Below are positions 37,582-46,847 of a DNA stretch of 64,000 nucleotides, in pieces (the first letter of the stretch is position 1; every line of letters begins with the position of its first letter). The position numbers were made by a program, and so were the translations under genes. Under the pieces are notes generated by a model that saw nothing but the letters and a program-made list of their open reading frames with translations, ran no database searches and was not told the DNA's origin. This stretch comes from Methanobacterium aggregans (GTDB lineage Archaea > Methanobacteriota > Methanobacteria > Methanobacteriales > Methanobacteriaceae), in assembly GCF_017874455.1 (NCBI RefSeq), contig NZ_JAGGLN010000001.1, forward strand, positions 248,001 through 312,000, given 5' to 3'.

Positions 37582-38286
37582 ATGATATACTTCAGAGGCT
37601 GCGTTGTCAGGGAAAAGCTCCCTGGAATTGAAGATGCCACAGAGAAAGTACTTAAAAAAGCAGGAACAGACTATGAAGTCCTGGAAGATGAGGGCTGCTG
37701 CGGATCCTTCCTACTAAGAACAGGTTTCCAGGATGATGCCCTTGAGGTTATGGAAGAAAACTCCAAGAAACTTGAAGGCCAGAAAATATTGGTTTCATGC
37801 GCAGGCTGTTACAACACCCTTAAAAATGATTATAAGAAGTTTCTGGGGGTTGAACTTGATGTTATGCACACTTCCCAGCTTTTCAGTCAGCTTCTACTGA
37901 ATGGAAAACTCAAAGCTCAGAAAATGTCCCTGAAGGTTACCTACCATGACCCTTGTCACCTTGGAAGACACTCAGGGGTTTACGATGAGCCAAGGAATGT
38001 TTTAAATGGTGTTTCTGAACTTGTTGAGATGAAAGGTAACAGGGAAAAATCACGTTGCTGCGGTGCAGGTGCAGGTGTTAAATCTGCATTTCCAGAAACA
38101 GCACTGGAACTCGGGAAAAAAAGGATTAAAGAAGCAGAAGATACAGGGGCCCATACCCTTGTAACTGCATGTTCCTTCTGTATCTTGAACCTGGAAGATG
38201 TAGTTAACCACTCTAAAAATAATCACTTAAAGGTTAAAGACATATCTGAAATTCTTATCATGGGGATCGAAGATGAAAGAATCTGA
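37582..38286 (+). CDS. CCG-domain (Fe-S)-binding protein, LutA/GlpC/HdrB-like
   Basis: A 234-residue protein with two cysteine-rich CCG domains. The first ends EDEGCCGSFLL ... VSCAGCYNTLKNDY (about residues 40-85); the second has YHDPCHLGRHSG and SRCCGAGAGVKSA ... TACSFCILNL (about 122-210). Such pairs hold non-cubane or 4Fe-4S clusters in HdrB, GlpC and LutA. It overlaps the next gene, a LutB-like LUD protein, by 14 bp, so the two work together. The substrate is unknown; lactate-type oxidation is the family precedent. It is too short to be HdrB. Confidence 0.86.
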   Translation: MIYFRGCVVREKLPGIEDATEKVLKKAGTDYEVLEDEGCCGSFLLRTGFQDDALEVMEENSKKLEGQKILVSCAGCYNTLKNDYKKFLGVELDVMHTSQLFSQLLLNGKLKAQKMSLKVTYHDPCHLGRHSGVYDEPRNVLNGVSELVEMKGNREKSRCCGAGAGVKSAFPETALELGKKRIKEAEDTGAHTLVTACSFCILNLEDVVNHSKNNHLKVKDISEILIMGIEDERI

Positions 38287-39475
38287 AATCAAAGCAATGA
38301 ACAGGTCCTTTGGGATACTGAATGAGAGACGGATCAAAATAATGGATACACCTCAAACACAGGAACTCCAGGAAAAAGTCATTCAGATAAGGGAACATTC
38401 CATCTCAAACCTGGACGAACTCCTACAGAAAGGAATCAAAACACTTGAAGCAAATGGAATGGAAGTTATCCTTGCTGAAAATTCAGAAGAAGCACTTCAA
38501 GCAGTCTATGATATAGTTAAGGATGAAAAGATGGTTGCAAAGTCCAAATCAAACACTGCAGGTGAAATAGGACTTTCAGAGTTCCTTAAAACCCATGATG
38601 TTGAGGTGCTTGAAACGGATCTCGGTGACAGGATCGTACAGTTCGACCCTGAAAGCAGACCATCACATCCTATAGGTCCTGCCTCACATCTTAGAATGGT
38701 TGATATAGCAAGGATAGTTTCAAGGGAACTTGAAATGGAGGTTGAACCAGAACCCAGATCCATACTCAACTCAGTGAAGGCAGATGTCCTTGAAAAACTT
38801 GGAAAATGCAGAGTTGGAATAACAGGTGCAAACTCAGTTGCAGCAGAAGATGGTGCAGTTGTAACTGTACATAACGAGGGAAATATAAGTCTGGTTTCAA
38901 TGCTTGACACCCACATAATCCTTGCAGGCATAGATAAACTCGTTGAAACTGTGGAAGAAGCAGTATCCGTTGTGAAACTTGAAACCATCTACGCAACTGG
39001 CAAAAGGGTTCCTGCATACATGAACGTGGTATCCTCACCCTCAAAAACAGCGGACATTGAACAGATACACCTCAGGGGAATGTACGGCCCAAACAGGGTG
39101 GTTGTGATTCTCATCGACAACGGACGTAGTGAAGCCCTTGAAGATGGAGGTGAATGCCTTCTGTGCATAGGATGTGGAAGCTGCGTTGCAACCTGTCCAG
39201 TTTACAGTGTCATGGGTAATGAATTTGGTTACAGAAGACATTTAGGTGGTAAAGGAGTATTTTTAAGTCAGTTCATTGAAGATGAATCTGTCTGTTATGA
39301 TTCAGGACTTTTTTACTGCACATTATGTGGTTTGTGCACAGTTGAGTGTCCTTTGGGTATTGAAACCAATCATCTCATGGAGAATACTCGAAAAAAACTG
39401 GTTAAAAAGGGTATTTCAAATGTTAAGCACTGTGAAATTAAAGATAACATTAAAAAGACAGGATCACCTTTTTAA
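38273..39475 (+). CDS. LUD-domain protein with two 4Fe-4S motifs, LutB-like
   Basis: A 400-residue protein. Residues 60-270 form the LUD domain (VAKSKSNTAGEIGLSEFL, DLGDRIVQFDPESRPSHPIGPA, GITGANSVAAEDGAVV). The C terminus has two cluster motifs, CLLCIGCGSCVATCPVY and CTLCGLCTVECPLG, as in LutB. GGGGATCG precedes the ATG inside the end of the CCG gene. With that gene it resembles a LutA-LutB pair without LutC. It probably passes electrons from an unknown 2-hydroxyacid or thiol substrate. About 80 bp separate it from mfnB. Confidence 0.88.
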   Translation: MKESEIKAMNRSFGILNERRIKIMDTPQTQELQEKVIQIREHSISNLDELLQKGIKTLEANGMEVILAENSEEALQAVYDIVKDEKMVAKSKSNTAGEIGLSEFLKTHDVEVLETDLGDRIVQFDPESRPSHPIGPASHLRMVDIARIVSRELEMEVEPEPRSILNSVKADVLEKLGKCRVGITGANSVAAEDGAVVTVHNEGNISLVSMLDTHIILAGIDKLVETVEEAVSVVKLETIYATGKRVPAYMNVVSSPSKTADIEQIHLRGMYGPNRVVVILIDNGRSEALEDGGECLLCIGCGSCVATCPVYSVMGNEFGYRRHLGGKGVFLSQFIEDESVCYDSGLFYCTLCGLCTVECPLGIETNHLMENTRKKLVKKGISNVKHCEIKDNIKKTGSPF

Positions 39476-39556
39476 TTTTAGTTATGGGGTTAAATATTTA
39501 AGCACAGATTTTAAATATTAGTTTTAAGACTTTTAATATAATAGGAGGTAGAGATT

Positions 39557-40270
39557 TTGCTTCTCTTAATTAGTCCAATAAACACTGAAGAAGCACGTGA
39601 GGCCATAGAAGGCGGTGCTGATATAATCGATGTCAAAAATCCAAAAGAAGGATCATTAGGTGCAAATTTCCCATGGGTAATAAAAGAAATAAGCGAACTA
39701 ACTCCCAAGGGGATGTACGTTAGCGCAACATTGGGAGACGTGCCCTACAAACCAGGAACAGTTTCATTAGCAGCAGCAGGAGCAGTTGTTTCAGGAGCAG
39801 ACTACATAAAAGTGGGACTTTACGGTACCAAGAACTACGATGAAGGCCTTGAAGTTATGGAAAATGTTGTAAAAACAGTTCGAGACTTCAATGAGGATGC
39901 AGTTGTTGTGGCAGCAGGATACGCCGATGCCCACAGGGTTGGGGCAGTTGACCCAATGGAAATCCCAAGGATAGCAGCCGATGCAGGTGCAGACCTTGCA
40001 ATGGTTGACACGGCAGTTAAAGATGGTAAAACCCTCTTTGACTTCATGGACGAGGAAGCCCTGACCAAGTTCAACGACACAATTCATGATTACGGCCTTA
40101 AATCTGCCCTTGCGGGTTCAGTTAAAAAGGAACAGCTCTCAATGCTCTACGATATTGGCTGTGACGTGGTTGGTATCCGCGGTGCAGCATGTGTTGGTGG
40201 AGACCGTAACACTGGAGAGATACACAGAAGTGCTGTCAGTGAATTGAAGAAAATTATAGAAAACTTTTAA
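39557..40270 (+). CDS. mfnB: (5-formylfuran-3-yl)methyl phosphate synthase MfnB
   Basis: MfnB condenses two glyceraldehyde-3-phosphates into the furan precursor of methanofuran, the first C1 carrier of methanogenesis. The 237-residue TIM barrel has the family start LLLISPINTEEAREAIEGGAD, IIDVKNPKEGSLGANFPWVI and VSATLGDVPYKPGT, with the Lys residues of the active site. The start is TTG with AGGAGGT 6 nt upstream; no internal ATG fits the conserved start. It is a clear methanogen marker. Confidence 0.96.
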   Translation: MLLLISPINTEEAREAIEGGADIIDVKNPKEGSLGANFPWVIKEISELTPKGMYVSATLGDVPYKPGTVSLAAAGAVVSGADYIKVGLYGTKNYDEGLEVMENVVKTVRDFNEDAVVVAAGYADAHRVGAVDPMEIPRIAADAGADLAMVDTAVKDGKTLFDFMDEEALTKFNDTIHDYGLKSALAGSVKKEQLSMLYDIGCDVVGIRGAACVGGDRNTGEIHRSAVSELKKIIENF

Positions 40271-40516
40271 AGGTTTGAAATACAATATTTAAGAAAATTT
40301 ACAATTTATCCTGAAAATTTTTTAAAAAATATAAAAAAACAGAATTATCTAATTATTGTAATAATATAACAATGTAAATTATTATAATAAAATTAATTCA
40401 ATAGAGGTTCAAAATAGATAAATTAATTCATTAATATTCAAGGATATTTTCATAATCCCATCAAATATTCAATGAATTTCAGGATACTTTGTTTTAAACG
40501 GATTTAAATTTTTGAT

Positions 40517-40536
40517 CAACCTTTTTTTTAAAGGTT
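40517..40536 (+). promoter_or_regulatory. Hairpin abutting the guaB ribosome-binding site
   Basis: CAACCTTT (40517-40524) and AAAGGTTG (40529-40536) form a perfect 8-bp stem with a TTTT loop. The stem ends at the G that begins GGAGG, the guaB ribosome-binding site, 8 nt before the start codon. A leader fold here could hide or expose that site. The structure is seen; the regulation is inferred. Confidence 0.45.
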
Positions 40537-40548
40537 GGAGGTAAATGT

Positions 40549-42036
40549 ATGTTTTCGGAAAAATTAAAAAACGCCCCAACAGGTTATACATTCGACGATT
40601 TTTTGATGGTACCTTCAGCATCCCATGTGGAACCGAAGGACATTGTAACAAAAACCCGCATCTCAAAAAATTACCAGATCAACATACCAATAATAAGCTC
40701 ACCCATGGACACAGTGACAGAAGCTGAAATGGCAATAGCACTGGCTCAGGAAGGAGGTTTAGGTGTTATACACAGAAACATGACCATAAATGAGCAGGTT
40801 GAAGAGATCCTGAAGGTTAAAAGGTCCGGTGACCTCACAATAAGGGATGTAATAACCATAAGTCCAGAAGCTTCCATAAAAGAAGCCAGTGAAATAATGG
40901 ACGAAGAAGAAATAAGTGGACTTCCAGTTGTGGATAACGGCCTTGTAATAGGAATAATAAGCCGCAGGGACATAAAACCCATAATTAACTCTGATGCTCA
41001 TAAAAAGGTTGCAGACATAATGACTGAAGAAGTTGTTACAGTCTCAGAATCAGCCACACCAGAAGAAGCACTTGATGTTGCATATGAAAACAAGGTTGAA
41101 AGACTTCCTGTTGTTGAAGACGGAGCAATAGTTGGCATAGTAACAATAAAGGACATACTTGAACGAAAAGAACTTCCAAATGCATCCCGGGACAAGAAGG
41201 GCAGATTTTTGGTTGCAGCTGCAGCAGGACCATTCGATCTGGAACGTGCCATGGCACTTGATGAAGCAGGAGCAGATATAATAGCAATAGACTGTGCACA
41301 CGGCCACAACATGGACGTTGTTAAGTTCACAAGGACCATGAACGAAAATATCGATGCAGACCTACTTGTAGGTAACATTGCCACCAAAGAAGCTGCAGAA
41401 GATCTTATAGCTCAGGGTGTTGATGGACTGAAGGTTGGTATAGGACCAGGATCCATCTGCACAACCAGGATAATAGCAGGAGTTGGAGTTCCACAGCTCA
41501 CAGCAATATCCGATGTTGCAGATGTTGCAAGAGAATATGACGTCCCAGTTATAGCTGATGGTGGTTTAAGATACTCTGGTGATGCTGCAAAGGCCATAGC
41601 AGTAGGTGCTGATGCTGTGATGCTTGGAAGTTTACTTGCAGGTACTCATGAAGCTCCAGGTGAAGTTGTTATAATGAACGGCCGTAAATTCAAACAGTAC
41701 CGTGGAATGGGTTCTCTTGGAGCCATGACTGGTGGTGTGGGTGCAGGAACAGATCGCTACTTCCAGGAAGTTAAAGGCCCAATGAAACACTCAAAACTCG
41801 TACCTGAGGGAGTTGAAGGAGTTGTACCCTACAAGGGACCTGTGGATGAGGTCATATTCCAGTTAATCGGAGGACTTAAATCTTCAATGGGTTACTGCGG
41901 TGCAAAGGACATCAAGGCTATGAAGGAAAATGCGAAGTTCGTGAGGATCACAGGCAGTGGAATGACTGAAAGCCATCCACACGACATGCTCATAACCAAT
42001 GAGAGTCCGAACTACCCTACAACAAGACTTCTCTAA
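40549..42036 (+). CDS. guaB: Inosine-5'-monophosphate dehydrogenase
   Basis: GuaB oxidises IMP to XMP, the committed step to GMP. The 495 residues contain the N-terminal barrel part (TFDDFLMVPS), a pair of CBS domains (about residues 95-205: IRDVITISPEASIKEAS and VADIMTEEVVTVSES), and the catalytic barrel with the active Cys in GIGPGSICTTRI, then VIADGGLRYSGD and MGSLGAMTGG. The CBS pair probably senses nucleotides. GGAGG precedes the ATG and a hairpin lies against it. Confidence 0.98.
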   Translation: MFSEKLKNAPTGYTFDDFLMVPSASHVEPKDIVTKTRISKNYQINIPIISSPMDTVTEAEMAIALAQEGGLGVIHRNMTINEQVEEILKVKRSGDLTIRDVITISPEASIKEASEIMDEEEISGLPVVDNGLVIGIISRRDIKPIINSDAHKKVADIMTEEVVTVSESATPEEALDVAYENKVERLPVVEDGAIVGIVTIKDILERKELPNASRDKKGRFLVAAAAGPFDLERAMALDEAGADIIAIDCAHGHNMDVVKFTRTMNENIDADLLVGNIATKEAAEDLIAQGVDGLKVGIGPGSICTTRIIAGVGVPQLTAISDVADVAREYDVPVIADGGLRYSGDAAKAIAVGADAVMLGSLLAGTHEAPGEVVIMNGRKFKQYRGMGSLGAMTGGVGAGTDRYFQEVKGPMKHSKLVPEGVEGVVPYKGPVDEVIFQLIGGLKSSMGYCGAKDIKAMKENAKFVRITGSGMTESHPHDMLITNESPNYPTTRLL

Positions 42037-42407
42037 GGTATAGATGATTTATTGGAATTCAATTTCCAATACTATTTATTTATTCCACTATTTTTTGATA
42101 TTGATACTCTAACACGTACCCCCTATTTTTAAAGTTTTAATTTTTTTTAAACTTTTCATCACTACTTCTACTTTCATCACTAATTTTACCTTATTTTAAA
42201 AGATAAGCTATTTAAATGTAATCTATGTTGGTGAAACTATTCTACGTTCCAAAATAGAAAACATTAGGCATAAATTAGGGGCTAATTTGGGAAAATCTTT
42301 ATATTTATTACCGTTACCATATTTGATGTTGGCATTTTTTTTGGCCTTAATTTTAGAAATAGAAGACAAAATCAAAAAGAGAATTTAGAAAAAGAAGAGG
42401 GGAATTC
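42037..42407. other. Intergenic region upstream of the DUF4012 gene
   Basis: AT-rich, no gene. A TATA-like TTTATATTTA at about 42299-42308 precedes a long leader, roughly 80 nt, of the downstream gene; short T-runs near 42120-42150 may end guaB transcription. Confidence 0.45.
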
Positions 42408-43136
42408 ATGAGAACATTATTAAAACTAATTATCGTGGTGGTGTTACTGTTGATTGCTGGAGCCTCAGCTGTATTCTATGAATATGAGCAGTCAGTATCT
42501 GCTGTCGGTAACTTGAACGGTAGTTATAACATCCTTTTGTGTTGTGTTGATCCAACAGAAGATAATGGAACAGAGGGTATAGGATCTGTTGATATGGCAT
42601 TTGTACTCAATGTTACAGATGGCAAGCTAGTGAATGTGACATCAATTTATCCTGGAGGATTGAGAAGTGCTGTTTACACAGAACCAACAGACTTAGGTTC
42701 TGGAATGTTACTGCTTCACGACTCCTTGTACGGTGTGAACACCACCTTTGGTGCTGAAAGAGCACAAGAAATAGTGGAATACAACAAGGGAATAAAAACA
42801 GACGTGGTTGTGATGGTAACTCCAGATGCTGTAGATGCACTTTTAGCTGCTGTTGGCCCAATTGAAGTAAATGGTCAAAATCAAACCATCACAGATTCCA
42901 TAGGTTACATAAGAAACATGACTGAACAATCAACAAGCACAGAAACAAGGGGCGAAGCCACAAGTTCCCTTATGAACCCTATTATCAGCGCTGCTGAAGG
43001 CAACCCAACAATCTACCTTAACCTGGCAAAAGTTGCAATAGAACAGTACCATTCAGGAAACATCAGAGTAGTACCAGAAGACATAGTGACGCAATTTGCA
43101 GTGGATCTGGGAATGAAATCATTACTGGGAAGTTAA
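42408..43136 (+). CDS. DUF4012 family membrane-anchored protein
   Basis: A 242-residue protein with an N-terminal hydrophobic anchor (residues 4-24) and an external domain with N-x-S/T sequons (NGSYN, NVTDG, NMTEQ, and others), so it is probably on the cell surface and glycosylated. I recognise DUF4012, a LytR/CpsA/Psr-like fold found in methanobacterial envelopes; here the ILLCCVDPTEDN and PTDLGSGMLLLHDSL parts match. LCP proteins transfer glycans to the wall, but here the role is only suggested. The glycine-rich leader AAGAGG precedes the ATG. Confidence 0.75.
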   Translation: MRTLLKLIIVVVLLLIAGASAVFYEYEQSVSAVGNLNGSYNILLCCVDPTEDNGTEGIGSVDMAFVLNVTDGKLVNVTSIYPGGLRSAVYTEPTDLGSGMLLLHDSLYGVNTTFGAERAQEIVEYNKGIKTDVVVMVTPDAVDALLAAVGPIEVNGQNQTITDSIGYIRNMTEQSTSTETRGEATSSLMNPIISAAEGNPTIYLNLAKVAIEQYHSGNIRVVPEDIVTQFAVDLGMKSLLGS

Positions 43137-43289
43137 TTCTTCCTTTTTTTTGTTTTTTTCCATTTTTAAAGTTTTTCTAGGGTAATATATAGTATATATC
43201 ACTTCTTCTTTTAGTTTGCACAATAAAATTTTACCATAAAATTTTATCAATTCCAAAAAGATAAGAACCTCAAGAACATAGTTAAACCC

Positions 43290-43904
43290 ATGAAGTCATG
43301 CATAATTCTCTGCGGCGGAATGAGCACTCGCATGGGGCAGGATAAAGGTTCTATGCTCCTTGAGGGCAAACCCATGATCTTTCATGTTCTTGAAACTGTT
43401 GCAGATCTGGTTGATGAAGTTGTGATGGTTTTAAGGGATGAAAAAAGGGTTGAAGCCTACAAAAACCTGTTAGGATCCATGAAAATGGATTTAAAAACAG
43501 ATTTAAAGTTCTGCATTGACATGAAAATGGATGAGGGCCCCCTTGTGGGTATATTAACTGGCCTTACACATATAAAATCTGACAAGGCACTTGTTTTGCC
43601 ATGTGATTCACCATACATATCCAGAACATTTATTTTAAGGATGTTCCAATTATCAGAGGTGGATGAATACGATGCAGTTGTGCCAGTGTCTTATGATGGT
43701 CGAATAGAACCATTACACTCAATTTATAAGAGAAGTTCCATTGATCTCATCCATGAAATCCTTGAAGATGGTTTTAGGGATGTTAGGTCCCTCATCAAAA
43801 GATCGAATGTTAAATTCGTTGATGCTGACACAGTTGATGAAACAGGCAGGAGTTTTCAGAACATAAACAGGGCTGAAGATATTTCAAAGAGGGTTTTTGA
43901 ATAA
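43290..43904 (+). CDS. mobA: Molybdenum cofactor guanylyltransferase MobA
   Basis: MobA attaches GMP to molybdopterin to form the guanine dinucleotide cofactor, which formylmethanofuran dehydrogenase needs. The 204 residues start with the nucleotide-binding ILCGGMSTRMGQDK, followed by VLPCDSPYISRTF, the catalytic Asp site. It is somewhat acidic and rich in Lys. moaE lies about 5 kb away on the other strand; moaA and moaD are not here. Confidence 0.93.
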   Translation: MKSCIILCGGMSTRMGQDKGSMLLEGKPMIFHVLETVADLVDEVVMVLRDEKRVEAYKNLLGSMKMDLKTDLKFCIDMKMDEGPLVGILTGLTHIKSDKALVLPCDSPYISRTFILRMFQLSEVDEYDAVVPVSYDGRIEPLHSIYKRSSIDLIHEILEDGFRDVRSLIKRSNVKFVDADTVDETGRSFQNINRAEDISKRVFE

Positions 43905-44093
43905 ATATGGAGTAATTATGGATCAAATCTCCTATTAAAGAAGAATATCCTTTTTTAGGACATTTTGTAGATCCTTTTTGAATTTTTTAAGTAGTAAACA
44001 ATAAAATATCCTTTAGTCAATATTAAATCAAGATATTCAAGGTTTGTAATTTATTTAACCCAAAGAATGGATTTGTGTTCGTAGGATGATACG

Positions 44094-44738
44094 ATGATTA
44101 CAGTTAAAACAGCCTGGGCTCAGGATGCATGGAAAACAATTATCAGTCAAATAATGGAAAGTGGAATTGATGTGGAAGATGAAGGGAATTTTATTACAAA
44201 GGAACTAATGAATGTTGTTGTAACAGTTGAAGATCCCCTAAACTCCAAACCTCCTGAAATCTATTCATGGAGTGGTGAAAAACTTAAAAAATATCAGAAA
44301 CAATTTTTAGATCCTGAAAACAGCGGACTTCCCTACACATACGGCAGCAGATTCAGGGAGCACTTTGGACTCAAAGTTGGTAGGGATACCTACCGTGTAA
44401 GAACGGATCAGGTTGAATCCGTTATAAAACGTTTGAGGGAAAATCCAACAACCCGTAAAGCTGTAATGACAGCATTTGACCCATCTATAGATCAGTATCA
44501 GGATGATATACCCTCTATGATCCTGGTGGATTTTAAGATAAGACAGAACAGACTTTACACAACTGCAATCTGGAGAAGTCATGACGTATATGGGGAATGG
44601 ATTCCAAATTTTTTCAGGCTTAAGGGTCTTGCAGATTATGTTGCAGAGGCTTTAGGAATGAAATTAGGTCCCATTACCATCCACTCTGTAAGTGCACATA
44701 TCTACAAAAACAACTTCAAGGATGCTTTAAAAGTTTGA
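44094..44738 (+). CDS. thyA: Thymidylate synthase (archaeal ThyA) with Ser at the catalytic Cys position
   Basis: The 214-residue archaeal ThyA would make dTMP from dUMP. Family blocks are present: SGLPYTYGSRFREHFG (dUMP phosphate region), RLRENPTTRKAVMTAF with the conserved Arg pair, WRSHDVYGEWIPNFFRLKGL and SVSAHIYKNN. The nucleophile normally sits in a P-C-M context; here the codon at 44514-44516 is TCT, giving DDIPSMILVDF (Ser141). One base (TCT for TGT) separates the two. Everything else looks normal. The enzyme may be inactive, may act differently, or the base may be an error. GGATGATACG precedes the ATG. Confidence 0.88.
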   Translation: MITVKTAWAQDAWKTIISQIMESGIDVEDEGNFITKELMNVVVTVEDPLNSKPPEIYSWSGEKLKKYQKQFLDPENSGLPYTYGSRFREHFGLKVGRDTYRVRTDQVESVIKRLRENPTTRKAVMTAFDPSIDQYQDDIPSMILVDFKIRQNRLYTTAIWRSHDVYGEWIPNFFRLKGLADYVAEALGMKLGPITIHSVSAHIYKNNFKDALKV

Positions 44739-44927
44739 TATAGAGAAGTTACGATTAAAAGATGATTCGTACACTCACTTTTTATCTTACTTTAAACTCC
44801 AAAACTTTAGATAAACAATGATTTATTCCCCCTTTTTTAGCTATTCCAAAAAACGGAACTTTTAATGAGGGGTCTTCCTACTTAATTAAAAAAAAGCCCT
44901 TAAAATGCCGTAATATGTTATTGAACA

Positions 44928-45176
44928 TCAGCGGATGATGAGTTTTTCACAGTTGTTGTATCCCTTTTCAGGTGTTGATCCAATTTTAACTATTCCAGGG
45001 TTACGTCCAGTTTCAAGCAGAAACTTGTTAACAGTTTCTATCATGTTTAGATAGTCTTTTCGACTGATTTTACATCCATCAACAACTGCATATTTAGGCA
45101 TTTTTCCGTTCAGATTCCTGAACTCTATAACTTCGTCAACCATTCTTCTATACTGTTTAAGGGTTAACTCTTCCAT
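44928..45176 (-). CDS. Small protein with a pseudomurein-binding repeat
   Basis: An 82-residue protein consisting mainly of one pseudomurein-binding repeat (PMBR): YRRMVDEVIEFRNLNGKMPKY, then VVDGCKISRKDYLNMIETV. PMBRs bind the pseudomurein wall of Methanobacteriales and are usually found in several copies next to endopeptidases or adhesins. Here there is a single copy and no signal peptide, so it is either a cytosolic relative or a fragment. The ribosome-binding site is weak (GGTTTA). Confidence 0.72.
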   Translation of the reverse strand: MEELTLKQYRRMVDEVIEFRNLNGKMPKYAVVDGCKISRKDYLNMIETVNKFLLETGRNPGIVKIGSTPEKGYNNCEKLIIR

Positions 45177-45311
45177 TAAACCAACTGCACCAAGTTTTAA
45201 TAAACTAAGTTTTTTGATTATATGGTAAATACTCCCTTAAGTATATTACTAAATAATCTGGAAACTCAATTCATACTTTATCCTACTTTTTCCATCTTTT
45301 TTCATACTATT

Positions 45312-46082
45312 TTAATAGTCTACCTCAACTTTTGCATCGGGATTGAATGGGTTGGTTCTCACAGCAAGTGAAAAAAGGTAAGGATAGTTTTTCATTAGGT
45401 GTTCCATGTACTGAAGCCATTCATAGATGATTAAAGTGTAAGCCCTTTCTGTGTCAATGGAAAGATGATCATAATCTGTTTCAGGTAAGTTCCTAACATC
45501 TTCACGTTTTTCCAGTTCCTCCAATAAATGGAAAACCGCCCTTAGAAGTTCTGTAAATGTTTCATGTTCAAGTAAATTTGGATTTTCAAGAAGAGCAAGT
45601 AAAAATTTTCGTTTGCTCATGAGAAATTCACGTGTGTCCTCTAAAAATTCCAGGGACTTGGGATCTGTTCTCTTTATATCAAGATCGTAGTTGTAATTTT
45701 TAACAACTTCTTCAGCATTTGCAAAGTCTTTCTCTGACCATGTGCTGTTTACAAGTAATTTGTCACGAATTTTATCTGATTCAAAATCGAATTTATATAT
45801 ATCTGTCAGTAGATCAGTTCCAACTTCACTGAAAAATACTCCAATAACCATGTTAAGTTTTTCAAGCATAACCTTTTTTTCTTTTTCATTTATGGCTGCT
45901 TCTATAACAAGAACAACCAGAAGAACCTCTATTGGCACGAATGCAATGTCAATGCTTATGTAGAAGAAGAGGTGGTGCTGGTCATGAAAGATTGCGAAGT
46001 TGATTATGTAAAGAATTGCTGATGCAAGAACCAGCAGTATTCCCACACGAAATTTCCATCCCATTTTTTTTGTAATCTCCAT
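45312..46082 (-). CDS. Membrane protein with cytosolic helical domain, unknown function
   Basis: A 256-residue protein: two N-terminal helices (about 10-29 and 40-62), then a long helical soluble part rich in Glu, Lys and Leu. I do not recognise a family with certainty. The start at 46082 is preferred over the ATG at 46091 because GGGATG stands 7 nt upstream. Its neighbours (PMBR protein, cbiT) give no clear hint. A signal-sensing or envelope role is possible. Confidence 0.7.
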   Translation of the reverse strand: MEITKKMGWKFRVGILLVLASAILYIINFAIFHDQHHLFFYISIDIAFVPIEVLLVVLVIEAAINEKEKKVMLEKLNMVIGVFFSEVGTDLLTDIYKFDFESDKIRDKLLVNSTWSEKDFANAEEVVKNYNYDLDIKRTDPKSLEFLEDTREFLMSKRKFLLALLENPNLLEHETFTELLRAVFHLLEELEKREDVRNLPETDYDHLSIDTERAYTLIIYEWLQYMEHLMKNYPYLFSLAVRTNPFNPDAKVEVDY

Positions 46083-46272
46083 TAAAAACATCCCTTAATT
46101 TCTTTAAATAATTTTAAAATTTATATAAACCAATTTTATTGTTAAATCTATTTCTTCTTTTTATTTTTACTTGGATTTAATTATTTTCCAGTAATTAGAG
46201 ATGGATTATTACATTTAAATCTAAAAATAGCATCTCTAATTGAAACCTATGAATCTCAATAAATTTAATTCC

Positions 46273-46845
46273 TCAAAACTTTTTGGCAGATACGATGGTT
46301 ATGGGGTTTTTTGCAACCATCATGGTGCCCCTTTCACTGATCCTGCCCTTTGAAATAGAAACCCCAACAACCTCAACTTCCATTCCAAGGTCCTTCATAA
46401 CCTTGATGGATTCAAGGGGAGTTTCAAGAAGTATTGATGTTACCACTATCCTTCCACCAGATTTAAGTTTTTCATAGCCCTTTTTCAGGATAAAATCCAT
46501 TTTTCCACCGCTGCCACCCACCATGAGAACGTTGAATGGGGGTAAACTGTCTAAAACTTCAGTTCCATCTGCTTCAATGAGATCCACCCTGTCCTCAAGT
46601 TCATGTTTTTGAAGATTTTTGAAGGTGGTATTCAGTGCTTCGGGGTTTTTATCAATGGCATAAACTTTTTTTGCACGTTTTGCAAATTCAACTGTTAATC
46701 CTCCGGTTCCACAGCCAACATCAGCAACGATGTCATCAGAGGATACCTGGGATTTACACATCACAAGACATCTGATCTCTTCCTTGGTTGGTCCGGGTAT
46801 TTGTGGATTTTTAATGAACTCCTCATCAGGGGTAACTGTATCCAT
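46273..46845 (-). CDS. cbiT: Cobalt-precorrin-6B (C15)-methyltransferase CbiT
   Basis: CbiT methylates and decarboxylates C15 of the corrin ring in anaerobic B12 synthesis. Its 190 residues are a class I methyltransferase: VADVGCGTGGLTVEFA (motif I), VYAIDKNPEAL and NVLMVGGSGGKMDF. The start at 46845 is used because GGAG lies 7 nt upstream and the ubiX stop (TGA) is 2 nt before it. It is directly coupled to ubiX. Confidence 0.95.
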   Translation of the reverse strand: MDTVTPDEEFIKNPQIPGPTKEEIRCLVMCKSQVSSDDIVADVGCGTGGLTVEFAKRAKKVYAIDKNPEALNTTFKNLQKHELEDRVDLIEADGTEVLDSLPPFNVLMVGGSGGKMDFILKKGYEKLKSGGRIVVTSILLETPLESIKVMKDLGMEVEVVGVSISKGRISERGTMMVAKNPITIVSAKKF

Positions 46846-46847
46846 GT

